Assembly: GCA_964565945.1 (NCBI GenBank)
Contig: CAZMGY010000021.1
Span: 1 to 64,000 of the forward strand
Origin: CAZMGY01 sp964565945 [NCBI: uncultured bacterium]
Lineage (GTDB): Bacteria > GCA-001730085
Direction: 5' to 3'
DNA length: 64,000 bases
This document shows, one piece after another, positions 53,996-62,374 of this stretch. Position numbers and translations under genes: made by a program. Numbering within the stretch: position 1 is the stretch's first letter; every line of letters starts with the position of its first letter. Under the pieces are notes generated by a model that searched no databases, was not told the DNA's origin, and worked only from the letters and a program-made list of their open reading frames with translations.

Positions 53996-54943
53996 ATGGC
54001 TAATTTAAGGAAGAACTCAGCAAAATCTGAATTTTGGAAAAAGCATGTGCAGGAGTGGAAGAAGGGGAGGCTAATTCAATCTGAATATTGTATAAAAAAT
54101 AAAATATCAGAATCTGCATTTTCCAAATGGAAAACTAAATTATTCCCAAAACAAATTGGAACGCGGCGCTTAAAACAGCTTAAAAATAAATATTATAAAA
54201 ACTCGAAATTGTCTAACCAGCAAATCGAAAATTTATTTGTAGGTTTTTTATGTGATGTGCCAGCGAAAGTTGCTGCTAAAGGGAGTGATATAAGTGAGGC
54301 TACTGCTTATAAATACTATAACAAAATACGATATGATTTAGTTAATGGAGCGCTAAATTATCCGCTTTTATTTTTTGGTTCAGGGATGCTTTTGATTTTA
54401 GGGGCACCACCAGATGTACATGAGTTAGCACGCAAATTTAAACCCATAAGCCCAAGTATAAAAGGCAGAGAAAAACATATATATTACGCGCTTTGTAATG
54501 TTTTGATTTGTCATTCTTTTCGCAAATGGACAGTTTCCGAGATATATTATTTTTGGTTTCAGGGGTTACGGGCATATTTTTTAAAGCACTATGCTAAAAG
54601 TCATGGTCTAAATGAAAGTGATTGGAATATGGCTATGGCAGTTCAGATGCAAAATAAAATTTCAATTGCAAAAATGACAGTAACAATATGGCTGGATTGG
54701 ATAAAAGAGGGAGGAAATACTACCCCTTTTTCTGAGGATGTATGGGAAGCTATTCGATATCAACATGACTATCATGCTGATGCTAAATCCTGGATAAAAC
54801 CTATGCTCCATGATTTAAAATGGGTCGTAGAGAGAAATAATAATTTAAAAAGAAGTACATACTGGGATTTCTTTAAACCTAGCAAGTCAGGTATTCTTGA
54901 AGTAAATAGAAGGATTCATGAATACCTAGAAAGAACAAACTAG
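53996..54943 (+). CDS. hypothetical protein with IS66 TnpA-like N-terminus
   Basis: 315 residues. The first ~50 (FWKKHVQEWKKGRLIQSEYC...SAFSKWKTKLF) match the helix-turn-helix start of IS66 accessory protein TnpA: W-x2-H, a Ser/Gln-x-x-Y-C turn, then SFSxWK. A second HTH-like segment (IENLFVGFLCDVPAKVAAKG and on, about 77-115) resembles the insertion-sequence helix used by IS1595 transposases. The remainder is Trp- and Tyr-rich with no catalytic triad I can see. AT-rich compared with the operon on its left. It overlaps the integrase gene tail to tail by four bases. Confidence 0.6.
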   Translation: MANLRKNSAKSEFWKKHVQEWKKGRLIQSEYCIKNKISESAFSKWKTKLFPKQIGTRRLKQLKNKYYKNSKLSNQQIENLFVGFLCDVPAKVAAKGSDISEATAYKYYNKIRYDLVNGALNYPLLFFGSGMLLILGAPPDVHELARKFKPISPSIKGREKHIYYALCNVLICHSFRKWTVSEIYYFWFQGLRAYFLKHYAKSHGLNESDWNMAMAVQMQNKISIAKMTVTIWLDWIKEGGNTTPFSEDVWEAIRYQHDYHADAKSWIKPMLHDLKWVVERNNNLKRSTYWDFFKPSKSGILEVNRRIHEYLERTN

Positions 54944-56232
54944 ATTCTGAGCGCTATCTTTTGCAGCCATTTATACTTCTGTTCAAGGCTAGGACCATCC
55001 CCATATCGGGGACGGTCATATCTATGTCCCATGAGTGCAGCCTGTACTTTGTCGGGCGGCTCTACTGCCGTCAGCCGATCCTCAAAACTGTGACGCAGAC
55101 TGTATAGGCTATGATCTTCACTTGGAAGTAAATTGTTATTACGCAGAAACTTATTCAGATTTCCTGATAGCTGATCAGGTTTGCGGTAATATCGCTCAAA
55201 TCCTTTTGGTAGATTTTGAAACGCATAGAGTGATGATCCCACCAATGGCATGTAGCGTTCACTGTAGGGTGTTTTAATTTCCTTGTCTTTTTCTGCATGA
55301 ATATATATGTAGGGGATATCTGTATCCAGCCTAATATCTCCTGCCTTAAAATTCAGGCCAACTAGCTCAGAGGGGCGAGCACCTAAATCGGCCATAGCGA
55401 ATAGAAATAACTGACACTCTCGTTCCAACCCTTTCAGGTTGTCCATGTTTAATAATACATCTCGAATATGGTTCACCTTAAAAGGTTGTCTTTTGCTCTT
55501 TATTTCTTTGAACCTTATACGGCTGAATAATTCATCGACGCTGATGTCTGCGCCGTGATTATCTTTTGCAAAGAACAGGAGTGTTCGTAGATGCGTAAAA
55601 TCCTTGTTTGGTGAATTGGGAGATAGGCTTTCTGATTCGACGCGTTCTTGCCACCATGACCGAAATGCTAATATATCGTTTCTGGTGATTTGCTCTACTG
55701 ATAGGTCGCCACATATTTTAATAAAATTACTGACAGCTTTTACTTTAGGGTTTTTCCATTTTCTTAGTTGGGATTCATTTTTTCTTGTATGATTTGGTTT
55801 TTCAAACTCGATATATGAATCTAATGCTTCGCTTATAGGAAATTTAGGTTTTTCTTTTCCTCCTAGTAAGGCAGTAACGTTTTCATCGGTCTCGGGTATA
55901 TCCGATTGTAGCGCATCTAAACGATCAATAATCTTGCTGACATCAGAACCTGCAAGCTCTGAAATAGATTTGTACGAGAAATTGAATGTTTGGGCTGTAT
56001 GAACGGCTTTGCTATATTCATAGTCCTTATCCATCGGTATATTTTTTACGATGTTATTCCAGTAATTATCTAATTCCTCTTTTAATACTGATGCACGCTG
56101 AATGGCAACAGATTCTGATGTCGTCTTCAAGCTTACCTGTATGATCTCCTGGCCATCATAATATTTCAGATACCGTTTTGGTATTCTGTGTTTAAAGTGG
56201 AACCAGCCTTTTATTTTTATAATATGGCGCAT
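54940..56232 (-). CDS. tyrosine-type site-specific integrase
   Basis: 430 residues of the phage integrase family with a DUF6538-like N-terminus (HIIKIKGWFHFKHRIPKRY). The SAM-like core-binding domain covers about 130-235. Catalytic residues: Arg286 in ADLGARPSELVGL, Arg380 in LYSLRHSF (the HxxR His is Tyr), His403 in LMGHRY and nucleophile Tyr410 in RPRYGDG. It appears intact. It could mobilise the right-hand element or the whole region. Its attachment sites were not found. Confidence 0.88.
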   Translation of the reverse strand: MRHIIKIKGWFHFKHRIPKRYLKYYDGQEIIQVSLKTTSESVAIQRASVLKEELDNYWNNIVKNIPMDKDYEYSKAVHTAQTFNFSYKSISELAGSDVSKIIDRLDALQSDIPETDENVTALLGGKEKPKFPISEALDSYIEFEKPNHTRKNESQLRKWKNPKVKAVSNFIKICGDLSVEQITRNDILAFRSWWQERVESESLSPNSPNKDFTHLRTLLFFAKDNHGADISVDELFSRIRFKEIKSKRQPFKVNHIRDVLLNMDNLKGLERECQLFLFAMADLGARPSELVGLNFKAGDIRLDTDIPYIYIHAEKDKEIKTPYSERYMPLVGSSLYAFQNLPKGFERYYRKPDQLSGNLNKFLRNNNLLPSEDHSLYSLRHSFEDRLTAVEPPDKVQAALMGHRYDRPRYGDGPSLEQKYKWLQKIALRI

Positions 56233-56445
56233 GTGTGACGTTTTGTGTTAAAAATGTGTGATGTTTTACTGTAACCGAATTAAGTAAAAATTCAGTTTAC
56301 GTCAACAACTTATTCTGCAAGGTAAGCTCACAAAGCGTTTCAGAAGATAGCAATTGTTAATAAATAGAGGGGAAGTGGCGGAGACTGAGGGATTCGTTTG
56401 TTGTTTTTTTGCCCTGTAACATACTGTTATGAAACAATAAAAATA

Positions 56446-56805
56446 TTAGGGTAAATAATTTGTGTGTGAAACGTGTGAAAAAATGTGTGAAATATTTTCT
56501 ATGTTTTTTCTGCTAGAAACTTCTGTTGATAAGTTTTTATGGCCTATGCTTTTAGCAATGTCCAGAAGCTCATGCTTCGATTTATATTCTGTTAGTTCAT
56601 TATGCAACCGTTCAAACAATGGAAGATATCTATCACCGTAAACAGCAATGATATTTGCAAGGTGGTTATAAGCTTCCTGTAATTCAGTAAACGTTATTTT
56701 TGAGCGTTTAATTCTAACTTTTGAAAAAACATTTGCCTTATTTGATGATAAGACGGGGCTGCATTGTTTCATGCACTTTTCAATATTCCAATCTAGTGTA
56801 GGCAT
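56446..56805 (-). CDS. small hypothetical protein downstream of AlpA-like gene
   Basis: 119 residues, mostly helical and charged, no motif recognised. Its start overlaps the stop of the AlpA-like gene by one base (tgATG), so the two are co-translated. Part of the element's control region. Confidence 0.55.
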   Translation of the reverse strand: MPTLDWNIEKCMKQCSPVLSSNKANVFSKVRIKRSKITFTELQEAYNHLANIIAVYGDRYLPLFERLHNELTEYKSKHELLDIAKSIGHKNLSTEVSSRKNIENISHIFSHVSHTNYLP

Positions 56806-57098
56806 CAGCTTGTTTCCTTGCCACTATCCTGGCGATACGTATGCGGGCTTTTGATCCATTCATGAATATCTTTGAGATAAAAAGCCTTACGCTTAGCTTT
56901 CTTGTGTGAAGATAGCATTCTTGGCCTGGGGAATGTACCGCGTGCAATGCGCCTTCTTATCTCTTGCCTTGATATACCACAGAGCCTGACTGCAAGCTTT
57001 ATTGGGATTAAGGCATTAGATTGGATCATTAGCGCGGCAGTAACTTCTGCCTCGAATGTTTTCTTTAAGCTAAATGATTTAAGTAAAAGCGTTTTCAT
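56805..57098 (-). CDS. AlpA-like helix-turn-helix regulator
   Basis: 97 residues from the ATG at 57098, with AAGGA seven bases upstream; a longer frame to 57152 lacks one. The region LIPIKLAVRLCGISRQEIRRRI then GTFPRP...AFYLKDIHEWI is the winged MerR/AlpA fold used by prophage and element excision regulators. It likely controls integrase or excision functions. Confidence 0.75.
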   Translation of the reverse strand: MKTLLLKSFSLKKTFEAEVTAALMIQSNALIPIKLAVRLCGISRQEIRRRIARGTFPRPRMLSSHKKAKRKAFYLKDIHEWIKSPHTYRQDSGKETS

Positions 57099-57334
57099 AG
57101 GTGATTCCTTTCTACGATGTGCAGCTATTGCCACATATCTGCGTTTACTCACCCATCCTTAATGATTGTGACGATGCCAGAAGCCCTCACAGTCTGATCT
57201 GCCTGTGACAGAACATATCGCCATATATCCATTACACACCATAATTACTTAATATTTTATTAACAACTCCCTTAAAAGCTACAGTGACAGCCATCTTTGT
57301 TTGCTGCAAAGCCGCATTGATCTGTGCGGCGGCA

Positions 57335-57847
57335 CTAATATAAATAACAGCTACTCTCCCCATCAATGACAATGCTCATGGGCTTGGCTGTCATAGAGAT
57401 AAAATCATCTATTAGATGCCATTTAGCGCTTGTCTTCCATTCGTTAGAATTTAGCCTAAGGGAAGCTTCTTGAAAGTAATTTTGCACTGCGGCAACATTT
57501 TTGTAGCCAATCGCAAATTCCAGCAGCGTATCGCTTTTGATCTTCTCAAAATGCAAATAAAGCGCACCGTCGCGATATTGTGCATATTCGTATGGAGTGG
57601 CAAAACTATTATTGATTTTAAGGCCACAATCTAATGTTTCTGGAGCGGCGGCTTTGACTGCCTCTATCGATACATTGATCCTGATCCAAACATCTGAGAT
57701 ATCGGCTAAGGGAGATCGGACGCTGTAGGATATCCATGTATGAGTTTTATTGCCTGTTTTGCTGATGCGCGCTTTGCCAATCAACTCCCCCGCCCAGGCT
57801 CCAGAGCACAGGATTAAAGCCAGGACAAAGATGATGGTATTTTTCAT
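57335..57847 (-). CDS. secreted hypothetical protein
   Basis: 170 residues from the ATG at 57847; an earlier ATG at 57862 abuts the XRE stop. Signal peptide ends near GAWA/GELI. The mature part is beta-rich with two Cys (LDCG and the C-terminal SSCYLY) that could form a disulfide. Not recognised. It directly follows the XRE gene and may share its transcript. Confidence 0.55.
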   Translation of the reverse strand: MKNTIIFVLALILCSGAWAGELIGKARISKTGNKTHTWISYSVRSPLADISDVWIRINVSIEAVKAAAPETLDCGLKINNSFATPYEYAQYRDGALYLHFEKIKSDTLLEFAIGYKNVAAVQNYFQEASLRLNSNEWKTSAKWHLIDDFISMTAKPMSIVIDGESSCYLY

Positions 57848-57862
57848 GGGATTTGGCCTCAT

Positions 57863-58099
57863 TTAGGGATCGCCATTTAATTGGGCAATATCGCCCTTGA
57901 ATAATTGCCATATTTGAAGCCCGAGGGCTTTGGCAATCTTTTCAACGGTGCCAATCTCAGGGCTGACTTCTCCGTGTTCAATCGCCCCGATATGGGTGCG
58001 GTGAAGGCCAGCACTCAAAGCCAGAGCTTCCTGCAACCATCTGCGCATCGCCCGAGCCAGCCGGATTTGATCTCCAAGGGTCTGCCGATATGTTTGCAC
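57863..58099 (-). CDS. XRE-family repressor
   Basis: 78 residues of the Cro/cI type. HTH: LGDQIRLARAMRRWLQEALALSAG then RTHIGAIEHGEVSPEIGTV, with AIEHGEVSP as the usual recognition-turn segment. It diverges from a second XRE gene across 85 bases that hold two similar palindromes. Probably autoregulatory. Confidence 0.78.
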   Translation of the reverse strand: MQTYRQTLGDQIRLARAMRRWLQEALALSAGLHRTHIGAIEHGEVSPEIGTVEKIAKALGLQIWQLFKGDIAQLNGDP

Positions 58100-58117
58100 G
58101 TGGCCGCCAGCCTGCTA

Positions 58118-58135
58118 TGATTCACATATGAATCA
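58118..58135. promoter_or_regulatory. operator 1 of divergent XRE pair
   Basis: The 18-bp near-palindrome TGATTCACATATGAATCA. TGATTC and GAATCA are inverted repeats around a six-base centre. Confidence 0.6.
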
Positions 58136-58160
58136 TTATTGTAACGTAAAAATACTCCAT

Positions 58161-58178
58161 TGAGTCACATATGGGTCA
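58161..58178. promoter_or_regulatory. operator 2 of divergent XRE pair
   Basis: TGAGTCACATATGGGTCA shares 15 of 18 bases with operator 1. The centre-to-centre distance is 43 bp, about four helical turns, so dimers bound at both would lie on one face. Confidence 0.55.
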
Positions 58179-58184
58179 AATAAT

Positions 58185-58385
58185 ATGAGCGTTATTATTC
58201 AGCGTTTAGCCATGAATATTCGGCGAAGGAGGGGTGATATATCGCAGCGTGCCTTTGCCAGCAAGCTAGGTATATCTCAATCCACTTTGGCGCGCATAGA
58301 AAACGCTGGCCAGAACACAACGCTCTCGACATTAGAGCAGCTCATGAAATCACTGAAATGCGATATAGGCGGGTTGTTCAAATGA
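58185..58385 (+). CDS. XRE-family transcriptional regulator
   Basis: 66 residues. HTH: MNIRRRRGDISQRAFASKLG then ISQSTLARIENAGQNTTLSTL, a textbook Cro/cI pattern. Divergent from the other XRE gene. It starts seven bases after operator 2. Confidence 0.8.
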   Translation: MSVIIQRLAMNIRRRRGDISQRAFASKLGISQSTLARIENAGQNTTLSTLEQLMKSLKCDIGGLFK

Positions 58386-59032
58386 GGTGTATATATAGTG
58401 AAGTACGGGAGCAGTAGGCAAGGCCGGTAGTTCCCGTCATCGCTTGCCAGCCGGTAAGGTTGCACTCAGGGCATTGTGAGCAACAGCACAATAGTTCCGC
58501 TATTGGTAAGTGCTTACGATGGGCGCAAGAAGTCGGTTGTATTACAAATTTCTGCGAATTTGCCCTCCAACCGCTATCTTGAGAAGGACGTTTCCCCGTC
58601 CGTTCTATCCTCAGGAGGCGCGCTAAGCTATCGAATTATTATTCGAGAGCAAGGGCTTATATGGTGCATTACCGGCATTGAGCCGAGTGCTGCACCAGCG
58701 AACGTGTGGCCGTTCTAATCACCACTTATGGGAGCCTTCAAGCTGCCCCCAAAACCCCCATGATCAGGGGAGACTTCGCTCTCCCCTAAAGCCCCATCGA
58801 GTCAGGAGCCTTCGTGCCCCTAACAACCCAGACCAACCGTACGCCGTTTGGATGCCGTGAACATTTCGGTGTTCAATGCCTACCACTGTTTCGTCAGTGG
58901 AAAACGATCAACGAGCGCCCTTGGATGCAACTGAGTTATGAAACGTCATCGCCAATGATGCAATATTCGCTATTGACATAGAGTTCGTTTTCGATTCTAA
59001 TAATCTGCATCATCGTTAATGAAGGAATTATT
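58386..59032. other. accessory spacer between XRE gene and restriction cluster
   Basis: 647 bases, visibly richer in G and C than the genes on both sides. It holds one possible small frame (58476-58718), a perfect 8-bp hairpin (AGGGGAGA at 58766-58773 and TCTCCCCT at 58780-58787) without a T-tract, and the promoter region of the restriction cluster. Confidence 0.4.
58476..58718 (+). CDS. possible small protein
   Basis: 80 residues from the ATG, containing KKSVVLQISANLPSNRYLEKDV. No good ribosome binding site and no family recognised. It may be a remnant. Kept at low confidence. Confidence 0.3.
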   Translation: MSNSTIVPLLVSAYDGRKKSVVLQISANLPSNRYLEKDVSPSVLSSGGALSYRIIIREQGLIWCITGIEPSAAPANVWPF

Positions 59033-59629
59033 TTGAAGCTCACTGATCTTGCAATTATATCCGCTGGACACCCATTCAGAGGGAAAATACTGGAAAAATC
59101 CGGTAGCGGTATCCGTGCCGTGCAGATGAAAGACATCTCTATTGATCAGGGTGTTTGTTGGGAGAGCGTTATCGAAACGGAGCTTTCTGGCAAAAAAAAA
59201 CCTGCTTGGCTGATGAATGGGGATATCCTTTTCGCAGCCAGAGGCGCACGTAATTATGCCGTACTGGTAGATCATATTGTAGGGAAAGTCGTTAGTGCTC
59301 CTCATTTCTATATTCTCCGTGTGAACGAGCAATCGCTTTTGCCGGAATTTCTGGTCTGGCAGCTCAATCAAAAACCCCTGCAAAACTATTTCGACAGGGC
59401 AGCGCAAGGGTCGTTTACCAAGAGCATTAAACGCTCAATTTTAGAATGTGCTGAAATCACAGTACCGCCACTAGATAACCAAAAGCAAATCGTAGGCTTG
59501 CACATGACATTGATGCAAGAAAGAAAGCTCTATTCTGAATTGACCAGAAATGCGGATAAGTTAATGAATTCTATTGCCAGCAAACTTGCGGCAGGTAAAA
59601 CTCTACAGTTAAAAGGAATAAAAATATGA
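59033..59629 (+). CDS. half-size specificity-like protein (single TRD) of type I restriction family
   Basis: 198 residues. One target-recognition domain: an N-terminal LTDLAIISAGHPFRGKI, GDILFAARGARNYAVLVD, HFYILRVN..LLPEFLVWQLNQKPLQNYF and GSFTKSIKRSILECAEITVPPLDNQKQI, then the conserved helix LMQERKLYSELTRNADKLMNSI. This is the HsdS pattern, but only one TRD and one helix (normal HsdS has two of each). TTG start, with AAGGA six bases upstream. It overlaps hsdM by four bases. Might act as an alternative half-subunit. Confidence 0.72.
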   Translation: MKLTDLAIISAGHPFRGKILEKSGSGIRAVQMKDISIDQGVCWESVIETELSGKKKPAWLMNGDILFAARGARNYAVLVDHIVGKVVSAPHFYILRVNEQSLLPEFLVWQLNQKPLQNYFDRAAQGSFTKSIKRSILECAEITVPPLDNQKQIVGLHMTLMQERKLYSELTRNADKLMNSIASKLAAGKTLQLKGIKI

Positions 59630-61149
59630 ACACACCAATAAGCCAAGATGCTATCAACAAAGCCTTATGGGGGGCATGCGATACATTCCGTGGCACGGTC
59701 AGCGCTGACACATACAAAGACTTTATCCTAACCATGTTGTTCCTGAAATACATCTCTGATGTTTGGCAGGATCACTATGACAAATACAAAGAAGAGCATG
59801 GTGACGAGCCAGAGCTTATTCATGAAATGATGAAGAATGAGCGCTTTGTTCTTCCCGATGGATCAAGCTTTTATACCCTTTATGAAAAACGCCATGAACC
59901 CGGCAATGGTGAGCGTATCGACCAAGCTCTTCACGCATTGGAAGAGGCTAACGGCACTAAGCTTCGTGATGCATCAAAATCCGTGTTTCAGGATATCAGT
60001 TTTAACACTGATAAGCTCGGTGAAGAAAAACAAAAAAACACCATTCTTCGCCACTTGCTGGAAGATTTTGCCAAAGATGAATTAAACCTTCGCCCCAGTC
60101 GTGTTGGATCACTCGATGTGATCGGTAACGCCTACGAATATCTGATTAAGCACTTTGCCGCAGGTGGTGGGCAAAAAGCAGGAGAATTCTATACCCCGCC
60201 CGAAGTATCTGACCTGATTGCAGAATTGCTAGACCCACAAGAAGACGACACAATTTCTGATCCGGCTTGTGGTTCTGGTTCCTTGCTCATGAAATGTGGT
60301 CGTAAAATTAAAAAGCGTTTTAACAGCAAAAAATACGCACTCTACGGGCAAGAAGCTATTGGCTCTACTTGGTCTCTGGCGAAAATGAATATGTTCCTGC
60401 ATGGCGAAGACAATCACAAAATAGAGTGGGGAGATACAATCAGAAACCCTAAGCTACTGAATAAGCATGGCGGCTTGATGCATTTTGATATTGTGACGGC
60501 TAATCCTCCATTCAGTCTCGATAAATGGGGGCATGATGAAGCTGATCATGATCCGTTTGGACGTTTTCGTCGTGGTATTCCTCCAAAGACCAAAGGTGAT
60601 TATGCCTTTATTTCGCATATGATCGAAACTATGGAGCCGACTACAGGGCGTATGGGCGTTGTTGTTCCGCATGGTGTTTTGTTTCGTGGTAGCTCAGAAG
60701 GAAAAATCCGCAAACAATTGATAGAAGAAAATTTGCTTGATACGGTGATAGGACTTCCTGAAAAGCTCTTTTACGGTACAGGGATACCGGCGGCGATTCT
60801 GATCTTTAAGAAAAATAAGGCGGATAGCAATGTCCTGTTCATTGATGCCAGCCGTGAATGTAAGACGGGTAAAAACCAAAACCTACTCACGCTTGATAAT
60901 ATTAAAAAAATAGTCAAGACATATAAGGTGCGTAAAAGCTTTGATAAATATTCGTATTTGGCCAATTTTGAGGAGATTGAGGAAAACGACTTTAACCTTA
61001 ATATCCCGCGTTATGTCGATACTTTTGAAGAGGAAGAAGAAATTGACCTATTGGCAGTGCGTAAAGAGCGTGAAGAACTAAAAACTCAACTCGTCGAACT
61101 GGAAACGGAAATGGATGGTTATCTCAAGGAGCTGGGTTATGGTTCCTGA
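59626..61149 (+). CDS. hsdM: type I restriction-modification methyltransferase subunit
   Basis: 507 residues. The N-terminal HsdM domain (DAINKALWGACDTFRG near residue 6) is followed by SAM-binding motif I DPACGSGSLLMK near 208 and the N6-adenine catalytic motif NPPF near 290. The C-terminal acidic tail (ETEMDGYLKELG) is predicted to be coiled. With HsdS it methylates adenine in a bipartite site. It overlaps both the half-HsdS gene (4 bases) and hsdS (11 bases). Confidence 0.94.
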   Translation: MNTPISQDAINKALWGACDTFRGTVSADTYKDFILTMLFLKYISDVWQDHYDKYKEEHGDEPELIHEMMKNERFVLPDGSSFYTLYEKRHEPGNGERIDQALHALEEANGTKLRDASKSVFQDISFNTDKLGEEKQKNTILRHLLEDFAKDELNLRPSRVGSLDVIGNAYEYLIKHFAAGGGQKAGEFYTPPEVSDLIAELLDPQEDDTISDPACGSGSLLMKCGRKIKKRFNSKKYALYGQEAIGSTWSLAKMNMFLHGEDNHKIEWGDTIRNPKLLNKHGGLMHFDIVTANPPFSLDKWGHDEADHDPFGRFRRGIPPKTKGDYAFISHMIETMEPTTGRMGVVVPHGVLFRGSSEGKIRKQLIEENLLDTVIGLPEKLFYGTGIPAAILIFKKNKADSNVLFIDASRECKTGKNQNLLTLDNIKKIVKTYKVRKSFDKYSYLANFEEIEENDFNLNIPRYVDTFEEEEEIDLLAVRKEREELKTQLVELETEMDGYLKELGYGS

Positions 61150-62374
61150 TGGGTGGAAAGAAGAAAATCTTGGAACTCTTTTTGAGTTTAAAAATGGCGC
61201 TAATACTGAGGCAGCCAATTACGGTTCTGGAATTAAGTTTGTTAATGTGATGGACGTGTTTGGTAATCACTTTATTACTAGCGAGAAAATTCGTGAAAGA
61301 GTTAATCTGCCTGAAAAAAAGATTAATTTATATTTGTTAAAAATGGGCGACGTATTATTTAATAGAACGTCAGAGGTTTTCGACGAAATTGCTCTAACTG
61401 CTGTTTATATGGATACTTCACCAGCAATATTTGGTGGCTTCGTTATTAGGGGGCGACCTAAGGCTAACGAACTTGACTTTAAATTTTGTATTTATTGTTT
61501 TTCATCTTATAGAGTCCGTAAGGAATCTATAAGAAGAGGGCAAGGGGTAATACGATCGAACATTGGTCAAAAAGACCTACAGTATGTTCCGTTGTTAGTT
61601 CCTCCTATTATAGAACAAAAGAAAATAGCCAAAATATTATTGACTTGGGATCGAGCGATTGAGGTAACAGAAAAACTAATCAGCAATAGTCAGCAACAAA
61701 AAAAGTCCCTCATGCAACAACTCATCACTGGCAAAAAACGCCTTCTGGGATTTAGTGATGAATGGGAAAAGATTCGATTAAAGCCTCTTTTAGAGGAGGG
61801 AAAGGCTAGAAATAAAGATAGTTCAATACAACGAGTATTAAGTGTTACTAATCATAGCGGTTTTGTATTACCAGAAGATCAATTTTCAAAACGTGTGGCG
61901 AGCAGTAATGTCAGTAACTATAAAATAGTTAAACGTGGAGAATTTGCATATAACCCATCTCGTATAAACGTTGGTTCATTTGCGCGTCTTGATGATTATG
62001 ATGAGGGTATTCTTAGCCCAATGTATGTTGTTTTCAGTGTTAAGAAAGATTCGCTATTTAGTGACTTTTTCTTTCAGTGGATGTCATCACATCACGCAAA
62101 ACAACGTATTCTTTCAAGTACGCAGGGATCGGTAAGAGATTCAGTCAGTTTTCAAGCACTTTGTGCGTTCCCGTTTTTGCTTCCATCACTAAAAGAACAA
62201 CGAAAAATTGCGTCAGTTCTTTTATCTGCGGATAAAGAAATTGAAACTCTTCAACAAAAACTCGAATACCTCAGCCAAGAAAAAAAGGCGCTGATGCAAC
62301 AACTCCTCACTGGCAAACGCCGTGTGAAAATTGATGAAGATGGTATTTCTCAGAAGGAGGTTGTGCGTGCCTGA
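61139..62374 (+). CDS. hsdS: type I restriction-modification specificity subunit
   Basis: 412 residues from the ATG at 61139, chosen for AAGGAG eight bases upstream. Two target-recognition domains (about 1-150 and 205-360), each followed by a long conserved helix ending in the near-identical LMQQL-I/L-TGK-x-R (KKSLMQQLITGKKR and KKALMQQLLTGKRR). These circular repeats are the HsdS hallmark. It sets the recognition sequence for HsdM and HsdR. Confidence 0.93.
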   Translation: MVPDGWKEENLGTLFEFKNGANTEAANYGSGIKFVNVMDVFGNHFITSEKIRERVNLPEKKINLYLLKMGDVLFNRTSEVFDEIALTAVYMDTSPAIFGGFVIRGRPKANELDFKFCIYCFSSYRVRKESIRRGQGVIRSNIGQKDLQYVPLLVPPIIEQKKIAKILLTWDRAIEVTEKLISNSQQQKKSLMQQLITGKKRLLGFSDEWEKIRLKPLLEEGKARNKDSSIQRVLSVTNHSGFVLPEDQFSKRVASSNVSNYKIVKRGEFAYNPSRINVGSFARLDDYDEGILSPMYVVFSVKKDSLFSDFFFQWMSSHHAKQRILSSTQGSVRDSVSFQALCAFPFLLPSLKEQRKIASVLLSADKEIETLQQKLEYLSQEKKALMQQLLTGKRRVKIDEDGISQKEVVRA

